Assembly: GCF_004364935.1 (NCBI RefSeq)
Contig: NZ_SOBT01000012.1
Location: 248,001-312,000 of the forward strand
Reading direction: 5' to 3'
Length of the DNA stretch: 64,000 bases
From: Panacagrimonas perspica
GTDB lineage: Bacteria > Pseudomonadota > Gammaproteobacteria > Nevskiales > Nevskiaceae
The notes beneath the pieces are model-generated. The model did not search any database. It was not told the origin of the DNA and saw nothing but the letters and a program-made list of their open reading frames with translations. Position numbers and translations under genes: made by a program. This document shows, piece by piece, positions 9,856 through 17,683 of the stretch. Position 1 is the first letter of the stretch, and every line of letters starts with the position of its first letter.

Positions 9856-9924
9856 CAACGCAAAGGCGCAAAGACCGCAACGTTCAAGAAAGCGGGCTTC
9901 ACTGTTCTTTGCGCCTTTGCGTTG
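9856..9924. repeat. Inverted repeat, GCGCAAAGG family
   Basis: A perfect 19-bp inverted repeat: the left arm (9856-9874) starts CAACGCAAAGG and the right arm (9906-9924) ends CCTTTGCGTTG, with a 31-base loop. It shares its core with the larger palindrome at 2351-2455. It sits between the RRM gene and the POT transporter gene and contains no T run. Confidence 0.85.
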
Positions 9925-10026
9925 AGTGCTTTGGGGGGCGCTGGTCGAACTGAAGCTTGATCGGATTTGCGCGGCGTCTCGCCGCGCCGGATGCTCGGCT
10001 CGTCGCCCGCTCCGTAACGCTCCCAA

Positions 10027-11577
10027 GTGACGTCCGATTCCTCCGTCGCCGATTGCCCCGCCGCCGAAGAATTCCTCGGCCACCCGAAGGGGCTCTACGT
10101 ATGCTTCTTCACCGAGATGTGGGAGCGCTTCTCCTACTACGGAATGAAGGCGCTGCTGTTCCTCTACATCACCAAGTACCACCTGTTCAGCGACGACGCG
10201 GGCTACGACCTGCTGGGTGCCTACGGCGGCCTGGCCTACGCGATCCCCGTGCTCGGCGGCCTGCTCGCCGACCGCTATCTGGGGATGCGCAAGTCGGTGG
10301 TCTTCGGCGCCGTGCTGCTGGTGCTGGGCCACTTCGGCATGGCCTACGAGGGCGTGCAGGCGAGCCGCGTCGACGGCGCCGTGGTGCAGGACACGGTGGC
10401 CTTGCAGGTGTTCTATCTGTCGCTCGCGCTGATCGTGGTCGGCGTCGGATTCCTGAAACCGAACATCTCGACCATCGTGGGCAAGCTGTACGGCGCGAAC
10501 GATCCGCGCCGGGATTCCGGGTTCACCCTGTTCTATGCCGGCATCAACCTGGGCGCCTTGTTCTCCGCCCTGATCTGCGCGTGGCTGGGCGAGACCTACG
10601 GCTGGCGCTACGGGTTCGGCTCGGCGGGACTCGGGATGGTGATCGGCCTGGTGGTGTTCCTGCGCGGGCAGAAGCACCTGCACGGGTACGCCGAACCGCA
10701 TGATCCGACGCTGCTGGAGCAACGCAAGGCGGGCTTGAGCCTCGAGCGGCGCATCTACCTGGGTAGCCTGCTCGGCGTGCTGCTGATCTGGCAGCTCATC
10801 CAGCGGACCTGGACGGTCCACGGCGCGATGCACCTGGTCTTCGCCGGATTCGTCGCGTGGTTCGTCTGGTTTCTGGTGACGCAGTGCAGCGCGCGCGAGC
10901 GCGGGCAGATGCTCTCGCTGATCGGCCTGATCCTGTGTTGCCTCGTGTTCTTCACGATGTACGAGCAGACCTATGGCTCGTGGGTGGCCTTCAGCGATCG
11001 CCTGATGACCCATGAACTGCTCGGCTTCCAGATGACGGCCGGTTCGCTGACGTTCCTCGGCGCGTTCTTCATCGTCGTGCTGGCGCCGATCTTCGCGTGG
11101 CTGTGGCCGTTCCTGGAGCGGCGCGGACTCAATCCGTCCAAGCCGATCAAGAGCGCGATGGGACTGGCCGTGGGAGGCCTGGCGTTCCTGCCGATGGTGG
11201 CCGCCGCGCAATCCGTCGGCGATGCTGGCCTTGCGAGCGTCTGGTGGCTGGTGCTGGCCTATCTGGTGCTGGAAGTGGGCGAGGTGATGCTGTCGCCGAT
11301 CGGACTTTCCGCGGTGACCGAACTGTCGGTGGCGCGGGTCGTCAGCCTGATGATGGGCGCGTGGTTCCTGGCCACCGCGTATTCGGAAGTGCTCGCCGCC
11401 GGCTTCGGCAAGCTCGCGTCGATCGAGATTCCGCAGGACGGCGCGCTCGACACGATCGGAGCGGCGGCGAAGTACGCCGAACTGTTCCAGCTGATGGCCT
11501 GGATCGGCCTGGGCTTCGGTGCGCTGGTGCTGCTGCTATCGCCGTTGATGCGGCGCGGGATGCACGGCGTCAAATAG
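10027..11577 (+). CDS. POT (PTR2) family proton-dependent oligopeptide transporter
   Basis: A 516-residue major-facilitator protein with 12-14 predicted membrane helices that takes up di- and tripeptides with protons. The hallmark N-terminal motif is clear in FFTEMWERFSYYGM (ExxERFxYYG; proton coupling and substrate contact), followed by GGLLADRYLGMRK and the second PTR2 signature region around FTLFYAGINLGAL. The start used is GTG at 10027, with no good ribosome site; the next ATG would cut into the ExxERF motif, so initiation must be at or near the GTG. It converges with the protease gene and the two overlap by 8 bp. Inner membrane. Confidence 0.9.
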   Translation: MTSDSSVADCPAAEEFLGHPKGLYVCFFTEMWERFSYYGMKALLFLYITKYHLFSDDAGYDLLGAYGGLAYAIPVLGGLLADRYLGMRKSVVFGAVLLVLGHFGMAYEGVQASRVDGAVVQDTVALQVFYLSLALIVVGVGFLKPNISTIVGKLYGANDPRRDSGFTLFYAGINLGALFSALICAWLGETYGWRYGFGSAGLGMVIGLVVFLRGQKHLHGYAEPHDPTLLEQRKAGLSLERRIYLGSLLGVLLIWQLIQRTWTVHGAMHLVFAGFVAWFVWFLVTQCSARERGQMLSLIGLILCCLVFFTMYEQTYGSWVAFSDRLMTHELLGFQMTAGSLTFLGAFFIVVLAPIFAWLWPFLERRGLNPSKPIKSAMGLAVGGLAFLPMVAAAQSVGDAGLASVWWLVLAYLVLEVGEVMLSPIGLSAVTELSVARVVSLMMGAWFLATAYSEVLAAGFGKLASIEIPQDGALDTIGAAAKYAELFQLMAWIGLGFGALVLLLSPLMRRGMHGVK

Positions 11578-13564
11578 GGCGCGCCCGCAACGCGCGCCGC
11601 GCCCAACCCAAGGCGAGCAGCACGAGGCCGGCGCCGAATGAACCGCCGCCACCACCGCCTCCTCCTCCACCACCACCGCCGGAACTGGTCACGCTGATGT
11701 TGACGCGGCCCGTATCCGTTCCGCCGTTACCGTCGCTGACGGTGTAGTCGAAGCTGGCGGAACCGGTGTAGTTCGCGGTCGGCGTGAAGGTGATGGTGCC
11801 CGACACCAGCGTTACCGCTCCGTTGACGGCGTTGCTCACCGCCGTGACCGTCAGCGGGTTGTTGTCGACGTCCGTGTCGTTGCTCACGAGCGAGGCCGAA
11901 GTCACGGTCAGAGCCGTGTTCTGCGCCGTCGAGCGCGTGTCGTCCACCGCGACCGGCGCGTCGTTGACGCTCGTCACCGTGACATTGACCCGGCCCGTGT
12001 CCGTTCCGCCGGCACCGTCGCTGACGGTGTAGTCGAAGCGCGCGGCGCCGAAGAAATTCGCCTTCGGCGTGAAGGTGATGGTGCCCGACGCAAGACTCAC
12101 TGTTCCGTTGACGGCGTTGCTCACCGCCGTGACCGTCAGCGTGTTGTTGTCCGCGTCGGTGTCGTTGTTCACCAGCGTGGTGGATGCCAGCACTAGCGGC
12201 GTGTCCTCCGCCGTCGTGGCGGCATCGTCCACGGCCACTGGGGCGCGGTTGCCGACAGTGTTGCCCTCCCGGCCGGCCACGGTTCGCGTTCCCGAGCCCG
12301 CGGTATCGAGGATCGATCCGAGGTTGTCCCAGGCCAGATCCAGACGGCCGTAGTAATCGGGGTCGTTCTGCGCGGCGCACGAAGAGGCGCCACCGGACAA
12401 CACGCCGACGAGCAGACCATTCTGGTTCCACAGTCCGCTGCCGGAGGATCCGCCTTCGGTCACGCCGCTGTCCCAGTAGATCTCGAACGCGTCGACCGTG
12501 AACAGGCCGACCTGCTGGTTGGCGACGCGGCGCGCCTCGCTGTACAAGCTGATGCGCTTTTCGTGGCCGGAGGGATGGTGGATCGAGGCGCCACTGTCGG
12601 GCGTCGCGGTCGTGCTGGCGTTGAAGCCGGTATAGAACACGTTCAGCGAGGAGGCCGGGATGGCATTGAACTCGAGCAGCGTGTGGTCGGCGCGCAGGTG
12701 GTTGGCGCGATACGTCATGCCGGTCTGGCTCGGAAAGCCGACCGGGCTCTCGTTCCGGCTGCCGTTGCAGGTCGCCGTCTGGTAATTGAAATACGCCGTG
12801 ATGTTGCCCGCGTTGGATGCGTTCGCACCGCAGTGATTCGCCGTCAGCAGGAACGGCCGGTTGATGTTGCCCGCCGTGTTGTTGATCAGCTGCCCGGTGC
12901 ACTTCAGCGTCCCACCTGTACTTCCCGTGGGGACCTGCAGGTAGACCACCGAACGGATCTGGCTGCGCCAGGCGTTTCCTGCGGGGCAGGCGACGTCGAC
13001 GTTGCAGCTCCCCGATTTGGCGACGACACCGCCGTTGGCGGAATCGTCGATGCCGTAGCCCAGCCCGCCCAGGTGCAGCTTCACCGCATCCCTTTGCTCG
13101 GACGGCAGGCGCAGTTCGATCAGGCCCTGTTCGCCCGGCACCATGGCGGTCACCAGCGTGCCGTTGTCGGCGCGATGCGCACGCGTGTAAGGGCCCAGCA
13201 CGACGCTGCCAGCCACATCCGAGAACCGAAGTTGCGCTCCCTCGGGCAGTTCGAAGCGGTCGAAGGCCGCGATCAGCTGCGGCGCGCCCGCGGCGTACAC
13301 GCGAGCCCGCCATACGGCCTGTCCACCCTCCACCGCCCACAGGCCGTCGGCCAGCGACAGTGAAACCGGCAATCCGATCGTCAGGCGGACCGGATCTTTT
13401 TCATTGCGCGGAGGAAGCGTCGCGCGAGCGCGTTCGATATCGGCAGCCGGCACCGTCAGTCGCGGGATCGCCTCGAGCTGGGCCGGCGCCAGCGTGGCGG
13501 CCGAAGAAAGGGTGGCGTGGGATGCGGCCAGCAGAAACAACATCGGAACGACGATTCGCAACAT
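11570..13564 (-). CDS. Secreted trypsin-fold serine protease with two Ig-like repeats and GlyGly-CTERM-like tail
   Basis: About 664 residues. A signal peptide (MLRIVVPMLFLLAASHATLSSA) and propeptide (to about 190) precede a lysyl-endopeptidase-like catalytic domain. The triad is His244 in TANHCG, Asp293 in ADHTLLEF and Ser374 in GSSGSG, with many Cys for disulfides. Two tandem cadherin/Ig-like modules of about 95 residues (APVAVDD ... DGTDTGRVN pattern) follow from about 430 to 620. The end is a run of about 13 Gly, one hydrophobic helix and a basic cluster (ARRALRARPI), matching the GlyGly-CTERM sorting-signal layout processed by rhombosortase. It is probably displayed or released at the cell surface. 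Lysine specificity is suggested by family only. Confidence 0.88.
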   Translation of the reverse strand: MLRIVVPMLFLLAASHATLSSAATLAPAQLEAIPRLTVPAADIERARATLPPRNEKDPVRLTIGLPVSLSLADGLWAVEGGQAVWRARVYAAGAPQLIAAFDRFELPEGAQLRFSDVAGSVVLGPYTRAHRADNGTLVTAMVPGEQGLIELRLPSEQRDAVKLHLGGLGYGIDDSANGGVVAKSGSCNVDVACPAGNAWRSQIRSVVYLQVPTGSTGGTLKCTGQLINNTAGNINRPFLLTANHCGANASNAGNITAYFNYQTATCNGSRNESPVGFPSQTGMTYRANHLRADHTLLEFNAIPASSLNVFYTGFNASTTATPDSGASIHHPSGHEKRISLYSEARRVANQQVGLFTVDAFEIYWDSGVTEGGSSGSGLWNQNGLLVGVLSGGASSCAAQNDPDYYGRLDLAWDNLGSILDTAGSGTRTVAGREGNTVGNRAPVAVDDAATTAEDTPLVLASTTLVNNDTDADNNTLTVTAVSNAVNGTVSLASGTITFTPKANFFGAARFDYTVSDGAGGTDTGRVNVTVTSVNDAPVAVDDTRSTAQNTALTVTSASLVSNDTDVDNNPLTVTAVSNAVNGAVTLVSGTITFTPTANYTGSASFDYTVSDGNGGTDTGRVNISVTSSGGGGGGGGGGGGGSFGAGLVLLALGWARRALRARPI
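11698..12268. repeat. Tandem 285-bp repeat inside the protease gene
   Basis: Two adjacent units about 285 bp (95 codons) apart share long near-identical stretches; for example GTGAAGGTGATGGTGCCCGA occurs at 11784 and again at 12069. They encode the two Ig/cadherin-like modules. The high DNA identity suggests recent duplication or ongoing homogenisation. Confidence 0.8.
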
Positions 13565-13786
13565 GACCTGACTCGTGGCTTGCGGCGAAGCGACTATAGA
13601 CGAGCGGTTCAAGCGTCGGAGGCCGGCAATCGGCACCTCCACGCCGTTCAGAAACCGCACGGAGCCGGCGGACGATCGGGAGTGTCGCGGGCGACCGGAT
13701 GCAACGGCGCAACGACGCGGCGGCGCCACCGGAATATGCGCTGCCGCGGTCGACCAACGCGCGCCGAACGTCGCCGAATCGCGCGA

Positions 13787-15274
13787 CTAATTCGGACGCA
13801 GCGAGGAACTCAGCCGCAGCCCGGACAGCGGCGCCGTCGACGTCGCAGGCGCAGCGGCCGGCGGCGTGGAGACCGGCGCGGCAGCGGGAGACCCGGACGA
13901 CGACACCAGCAGCGCGTCGATCTCCGCGAGATCGTCGCCGCCCAGCGTTCCGGCAGCGGCCTTCAGGCGCAGAATAGCCAGCAGATAGTCGTAGCGCGCA
14001 CGGGCGTGATCGCGCTGGGCGCTGTACAGGGCGCTCTGCGCGTTGAGCACGTCGACCGACGTGCGGGTGCCCACTTCCAGCCCGGTCTGGCTCGCCTCGA
14101 GCGCGGTGGTGCTCGACACGACGGCCTGCTTGAGCGCCTTGACGCGCGCGGCGCCGGACTGCACGCCGAGCCAGGTGTCGCGCACGTTGCGCTCGACGGC
14201 GCGCAACGTGCCTTCCTGCTGCGCCTGCACCTGCTCGCGTGTGGCCCGCGCCTCGTTGACGCGCGAACGCGTTGCCAGACCCGCGAAGATCGGCAGCTTC
14301 ACCTGCACACCGAGCGTCTCGGTATCCAGGTCGCCGCTGAAGCGTGCGCCCTGCGCATCGGTGTTCTGGTACTGCGCTTGCGCACCGACGGTGGGCAGGT
14401 GCCCGGCGCGGGCCACGTCCACGCCCTTGGCCGCGATGTCGGCCTGAAGGCGCGCGGCCACCAGGTCCAGATTGCTGTTGCGCGCGGTGGCGAGCCAGGG
14501 ATCGACCGACGCCGGATTGGGCAGCCGCAGCGGAATCTCGTCCTGCAGCGTGGCGGTGCCGAACTCGCCGGGGCCGGTGATCTCGCGCAGCGCCTCGCGT
14601 GCCGACGAGAGCTGCTGCTCGAATGCGATCTCCTGCGCCACCGTCAGGTCGTAGCGCGCCTGCGCCTCCTGCACGTCGGTGATTGCCGACAGGCCGACAT
14701 CGAAGCGGCGCTGGGCCTGGTCGAGCTGGCGTTCGAGCGCGGATTTCTCGGTGCGCGCAAAACGCAGATTGTCGTCGGCGGACAGCACACCGAAGTAGAT
14801 CTCGGTCGTGCGCAGGATCAGTCCCTGCGCCGCCGCTTGATAGCGCGCCTGCGCCAGCGCGACCTGATCGCCGGCCTGGTCGTAGCGCTTGAAGGCGGAC
14901 CAGTCGAACAGCGTCTGGTCGAGGGTCACCGTCAGCGCCTTGAGCGTGCTGTCGCGATCGACGTCGGCCTCGGGGCCGCCGCCGAATCCCTCGGTACCCT
15001 CTTCGTGCTGGTCCTGGTAGCCGTAGGTGCCGTTGAGCTGGGGCAGCAGCGCCGCGCGCGCCTGGGGACGCGCCTCGATGGCCGCGTCGCGGCCGTGGCG
15101 CGCCGCCTGGAACTGCATGTCCTGGTCGAGCGCCCGCTCGTACACGCGGCCCAGGTCGTTGGCGTGGGCGAGTGCGCTGACGGCGGCCAGCGTGCCCGCG
15201 AACAGCAGCCGCTGGATGACGATGATCGAGGCCCTTCTCGGTCGCGAAAACGCGGGGTTGGGGTGCGTGCTCAT
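13787..15274 (-). CDS. tolC: TolC-family outer-membrane efflux/secretion channel
   Basis: A 495-residue outer-membrane channel subunit that works as a trimer with inner-membrane pumps or type I secretion systems. After an N-terminal signal (hydrophobic IIVIQRLLFAGTLAAVSALAHA), the protein has the two OEP repeats of long helices. YERALDQDMQFQAARHGRDAA and ARAALLPQLNGTYGYQ open the first, and ARAGHLPTVGAQAQYQNTD opens the equivalent position of the second. The C-terminal ~45 residues are Ala/Pro/Ser-rich and probably periplasmic and disordered. No pump gene is adjacent, which suits a shared housekeeping TolC. It is distinct from the lipoprotein-type channel at 63606. Confidence 0.9.
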   Translation of the reverse strand: MSTHPNPAFSRPRRASIIVIQRLLFAGTLAAVSALAHANDLGRVYERALDQDMQFQAARHGRDAAIEARPQARAALLPQLNGTYGYQDQHEEGTEGFGGGPEADVDRDSTLKALTVTLDQTLFDWSAFKRYDQAGDQVALAQARYQAAAQGLILRTTEIYFGVLSADDNLRFARTEKSALERQLDQAQRRFDVGLSAITDVQEAQARYDLTVAQEIAFEQQLSSAREALREITGPGEFGTATLQDEIPLRLPNPASVDPWLATARNSNLDLVAARLQADIAAKGVDVARAGHLPTVGAQAQYQNTDAQGARFSGDLDTETLGVQVKLPIFAGLATRSRVNEARATREQVQAQQEGTLRAVERNVRDTWLGVQSGAARVKALKQAVVSSTTALEASQTGLEVGTRTSVDVLNAQSALYSAQRDHARARYDYLLAILRLKAAAGTLGGDDLAEIDALLVSSSGSPAAAPVSTPPAAAPATSTAPLSGLRLSSSLRPN

Positions 15275-15418
15275 GGGCTCTGTCGAGGCGCGGGGAAATT
15301 AGTGTACCGAGTAGTTCTGTAAATGCGATAGGCAAGACCGGCTGCCCGCGTACCATAGTCCTCGAAGGCCCGGGGCGAGCAATCCGAACAAGACCGCGCG
15401 GCCATTCGACTTGCCCCC

Positions 15419-16009
15419 ATGGACTACGACTTCTACCTGGCTTCGCGCTCCCCGCGCCGCGTGCAGCTCCTGCGCGAGGCGGGCTACCGCTTCCATTGCC
15501 TGCCGGCCGATGTGCCCGAGGTCGTCCGCGCCGGCGAATCGCCCGAGGATTTTGCGCGCCGGCTGGCGACTGACAAGGCCGGGGCTGTCAGCCAACGGCT
15601 CGATGCCGCTGCCGTGCTGCCGGTGGTCGGGGCCGACACGGACGTGTCCATCGACGGGCAGATCCTGGGCAAGCCGCGGGATCGCGCCGATGCCGTGGAC
15701 ATGCTGCTGCGCCTGTCCGGCCGGGCCCACCAGGTGCACACCGCCGTCGTCGTGCGGCGCGGCGACGAGCAGGCCATCGCCGGGACCCGCACGGACGTCT
15801 TCTTCGGCCGCGTCACGCGCGCGGAAGCCGAGGCCTACTGGGACAGCGGCGAGCCTGCCGACAAGGCCGGCGCCTACGCGATCCAGGGACTGGCCGGCCG
15901 CTGGGTGAAGGAGATCCGCGGCAGCTACAGCGGCGTCGTCGGGCTGCCGGTGTTCGAGACGATGGAATTGCTGCGACGTTTCGGCGTCGAGCCGGGAATG
16001 CCCCGATGA
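15419..16009 (+). CDS. maf: Maf-family nucleoside triphosphate pyrophosphatase (dTTP/UTP type)
   Basis: A 196-residue house-cleaning enzyme that hydrolyses dTTP, UTP and modified pyrimidine NTPs to monophosphates. Conserved motifs are SRSPRR near the N-terminus (8-13), the GADTDVSIDGQILGKP loop with the general-base Asp and Lys, and DKAGAYAIQG with the following GSYSGVVGLP. The DKAGAYAIQG form fits the YhdE (dTTP/UTP) subgroup. Its ATGA overlap with rng (16006-16009) indicates translational coupling, and the maf-rng order is widespread in gammaproteobacteria. Cytoplasmic. Confidence 0.93.
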   Translation: MDYDFYLASRSPRRVQLLREAGYRFHCLPADVPEVVRAGESPEDFARRLATDKAGAVSQRLDAAAVLPVVGADTDVSIDGQILGKPRDRADAVDMLLRLSGRAHQVHTAVVVRRGDEQAIAGTRTDVFFGRVTRAEAEAYWDSGEPADKAGAYAIQGLAGRWVKEIRGSYSGVVGLPVFETMELLRRFGVEPGMPR

Positions 16010-17496
16010 GCACCGAAATCCTGGTGAACATCGGCCAGCAGGAGACCCGTGTGGCGCTGGTCGAGGGCGGCGCGGCGCAGGAGATCTATCTGCAGCGCGC
16101 TTCGCGCCACGGCCTGGTCGGCAACATCTACAAGGGCACCGTGCAGCGCGTGCTGCCGGGCATGCAGGCGGCCTTCATCGAGATCGGGCTGGAGCGCACG
16201 GCCTTCCTGCACGTGGCGGACATGCTCGCGTTGCCCACCGGACAGGGCGACGGCGAGACCACGCGGGTGGACACGCCGCGCCAGTTGCCGCCGATCCAGA
16301 CACTGCTGCACGAAGGCCAGGACGTGCTCGTGCAGGTGCTCAAGGACCCGCTCGGCAGCAAGGGCGCGCGGCTGACGACCTTGCTGTCGGTGCCGTCGCG
16401 CTATCTCGTGCTGCTTCCCTACGAGCCGCACTGCGGCGCCTCGGCGCGCATCGAGGACGAAGCCGAGCGCGCGCGCCTCAAGCAGGTGGTGGCCAAGATC
16501 TCGGGCGAGCTGGCGCCGAAGTTCGGCGTCATCGCGCGCACCGCCGCCGAGGGCGTCGAAGAGGGCCCGCTGGCCGCCGATCTGCGCTTCCTGCTGCGGC
16601 TGTGGACCGGCATCAGCGAGCAGGCCCGTCGCGCCGGGCCGCGCAGCATGGTGCACGGCGACCTGCCGCTGTCGATGCGCATCCTGCGCGACCTGCTGGG
16701 CACCGACGTCGAGCGCGTGCGCATCGACAACCTCGACGAGTTCAAGCGCGTGCAGCAGTTCGCGCGCGTGTTCGTGCCGGAGGCCGCTGCGCGCATCGAC
16801 CATTACGAGGGCGCCGCGCCGATCTTCGATCTGTACGGCGTCGAGGACGACATCGACCGCGCGCTGGGCCGCAAGGTGGACCTGAAGTCCGGCGGACACC
16901 TGGTCATCGACCAGACCGAGGCGATGACCACGGTGGACGTCAACACCGGTGCGTTCACCGGTCACCGCAACCTCGAGGAAACCATCCTCAAGACCAACCT
17001 GGAAGCGGCGCAGTCGATCGCGCGCCAGCTGCGGCTGCGCAACCTGGGCGGCATCATCGTGCTGGACTTCATCGACATGCGGAATCCCGACCATCGCGTG
17101 CAGGTCATGCGCGCGCTGGAGAAGGAGCTCAAGCGAGACCCGGCGCGCACGCACGTCTACGACTTCTCGCCGCTGGGCCTGGTCGAGATGACGCGCAAGC
17201 GCTCGCGCGAGTCGCTCGGCCACATCCTGTGCATGCCCTGTCCCACCTGCGAGGGCCGCGGCAGCATCAAGACCGTCGAGACGCTGTGCCACGACATCGT
17301 GCGCGAGGTCAGCCGCGCGTCGCGCCAGTTCGAGGCCCGGCATTTCCTGGTGCTGGCGGCGCCCGCGGTGGTCCAGCGCCTGACCGAGGACGCCGCGATG
17401 GGCCTCGCCGAGCTCGAAGCCACGCTCAACCGGCCGATCCGCCTGCAGGCCGAGGGCTCGTACCACCCCGAGAGCTTCGACGTCGTGCCGCTCTGA
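16006..17496 (+). CDS. rng: Ribonuclease G
   Basis: A 496-residue endoribonuclease of the RNase E/G family that matures the 5' end of 16S rRNA and degrades mRNAs. It has an S1-like RNA-binding region (about 38-120; GNIYKGTVQRVLPGMQAAF), the 5'-sensor and DNase-I-like catalytic region with QTEAMTTVDVNTG and LGGIIVLDFIDM (the conserved Asp pair that binds Mg), and the Zn-link CPTC at 412-415. It lacks the long disordered scaffold tail of RNase E, so G rather than E. The start overlaps the maf stop by 4 bp. Cytoplasmic. Confidence 0.95.
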   Translation: MSTEILVNIGQQETRVALVEGGAAQEIYLQRASRHGLVGNIYKGTVQRVLPGMQAAFIEIGLERTAFLHVADMLALPTGQGDGETTRVDTPRQLPPIQTLLHEGQDVLVQVLKDPLGSKGARLTTLLSVPSRYLVLLPYEPHCGASARIEDEAERARLKQVVAKISGELAPKFGVIARTAAEGVEEGPLAADLRFLLRLWTGISEQARRAGPRSMVHGDLPLSMRILRDLLGTDVERVRIDNLDEFKRVQQFARVFVPEAAARIDHYEGAAPIFDLYGVEDDIDRALGRKVDLKSGGHLVIDQTEAMTTVDVNTGAFTGHRNLEETILKTNLEAAQSIARQLRLRNLGGIIVLDFIDMRNPDHRVQVMRALEKELKRDPARTHVYDFSPLGLVEMTRKRSRESLGHILCMPCPTCEGRGSIKTVETLCHDIVREVSRASRQFEARHFLVLAAPAVVQRLTEDAAMGLAELEATLNRPIRLQAEGSYHPESFDVVPL

Positions 17497-17617
17497 ACGC
17501 CGGAGCGGGCACGAGCCCGCCGCGGGACGCCGCGCGTCGGATGCCGTCGCCTGTTCGGGTTCATCCGATGCCGCTTTGCTGATAGCGCCGACTCGCGCCC
17601 TTAAACTTGCCTTGCCC

Positions 17618-17683
17618 ATGACTTCCCCTTCCACCTCTTCCGCGCCGAAACCGGTCCGCGCTCCGTTCGCATGGAGCGCGTAA
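17618..17683 (+). other. Short upstream ORF overlapping the start of yhdP
   Basis: ATG at 17618 opens a 21-codon frame (MTSPSTSSAPKPVRAPFAWS then Ala and stop) that ends 13 bases inside the yhdP frame, in a different register. It could be a leader peptide coupled to yhdP, or the true yhdP N-terminus displaced by one frameshift. Its Ser/Pro/Ala composition would suit a cytoplasmic N-terminal tail. Support is positional only. Confidence 0.3.

Noticed and set aside
13787-15274. TolC gene as the outer channel of the RND operon at 59-64 kb
   Set aside because: That operon encodes its own lipoprotein channel (63606 onward), and tolC is 44 kb away on the other strand.
15299-15418. Small gene between tolC and maf
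   Set aside because: The gap is only 144 bp, is needed for two divergent promoters, and contains no frame with good codon use and a ribosome site.
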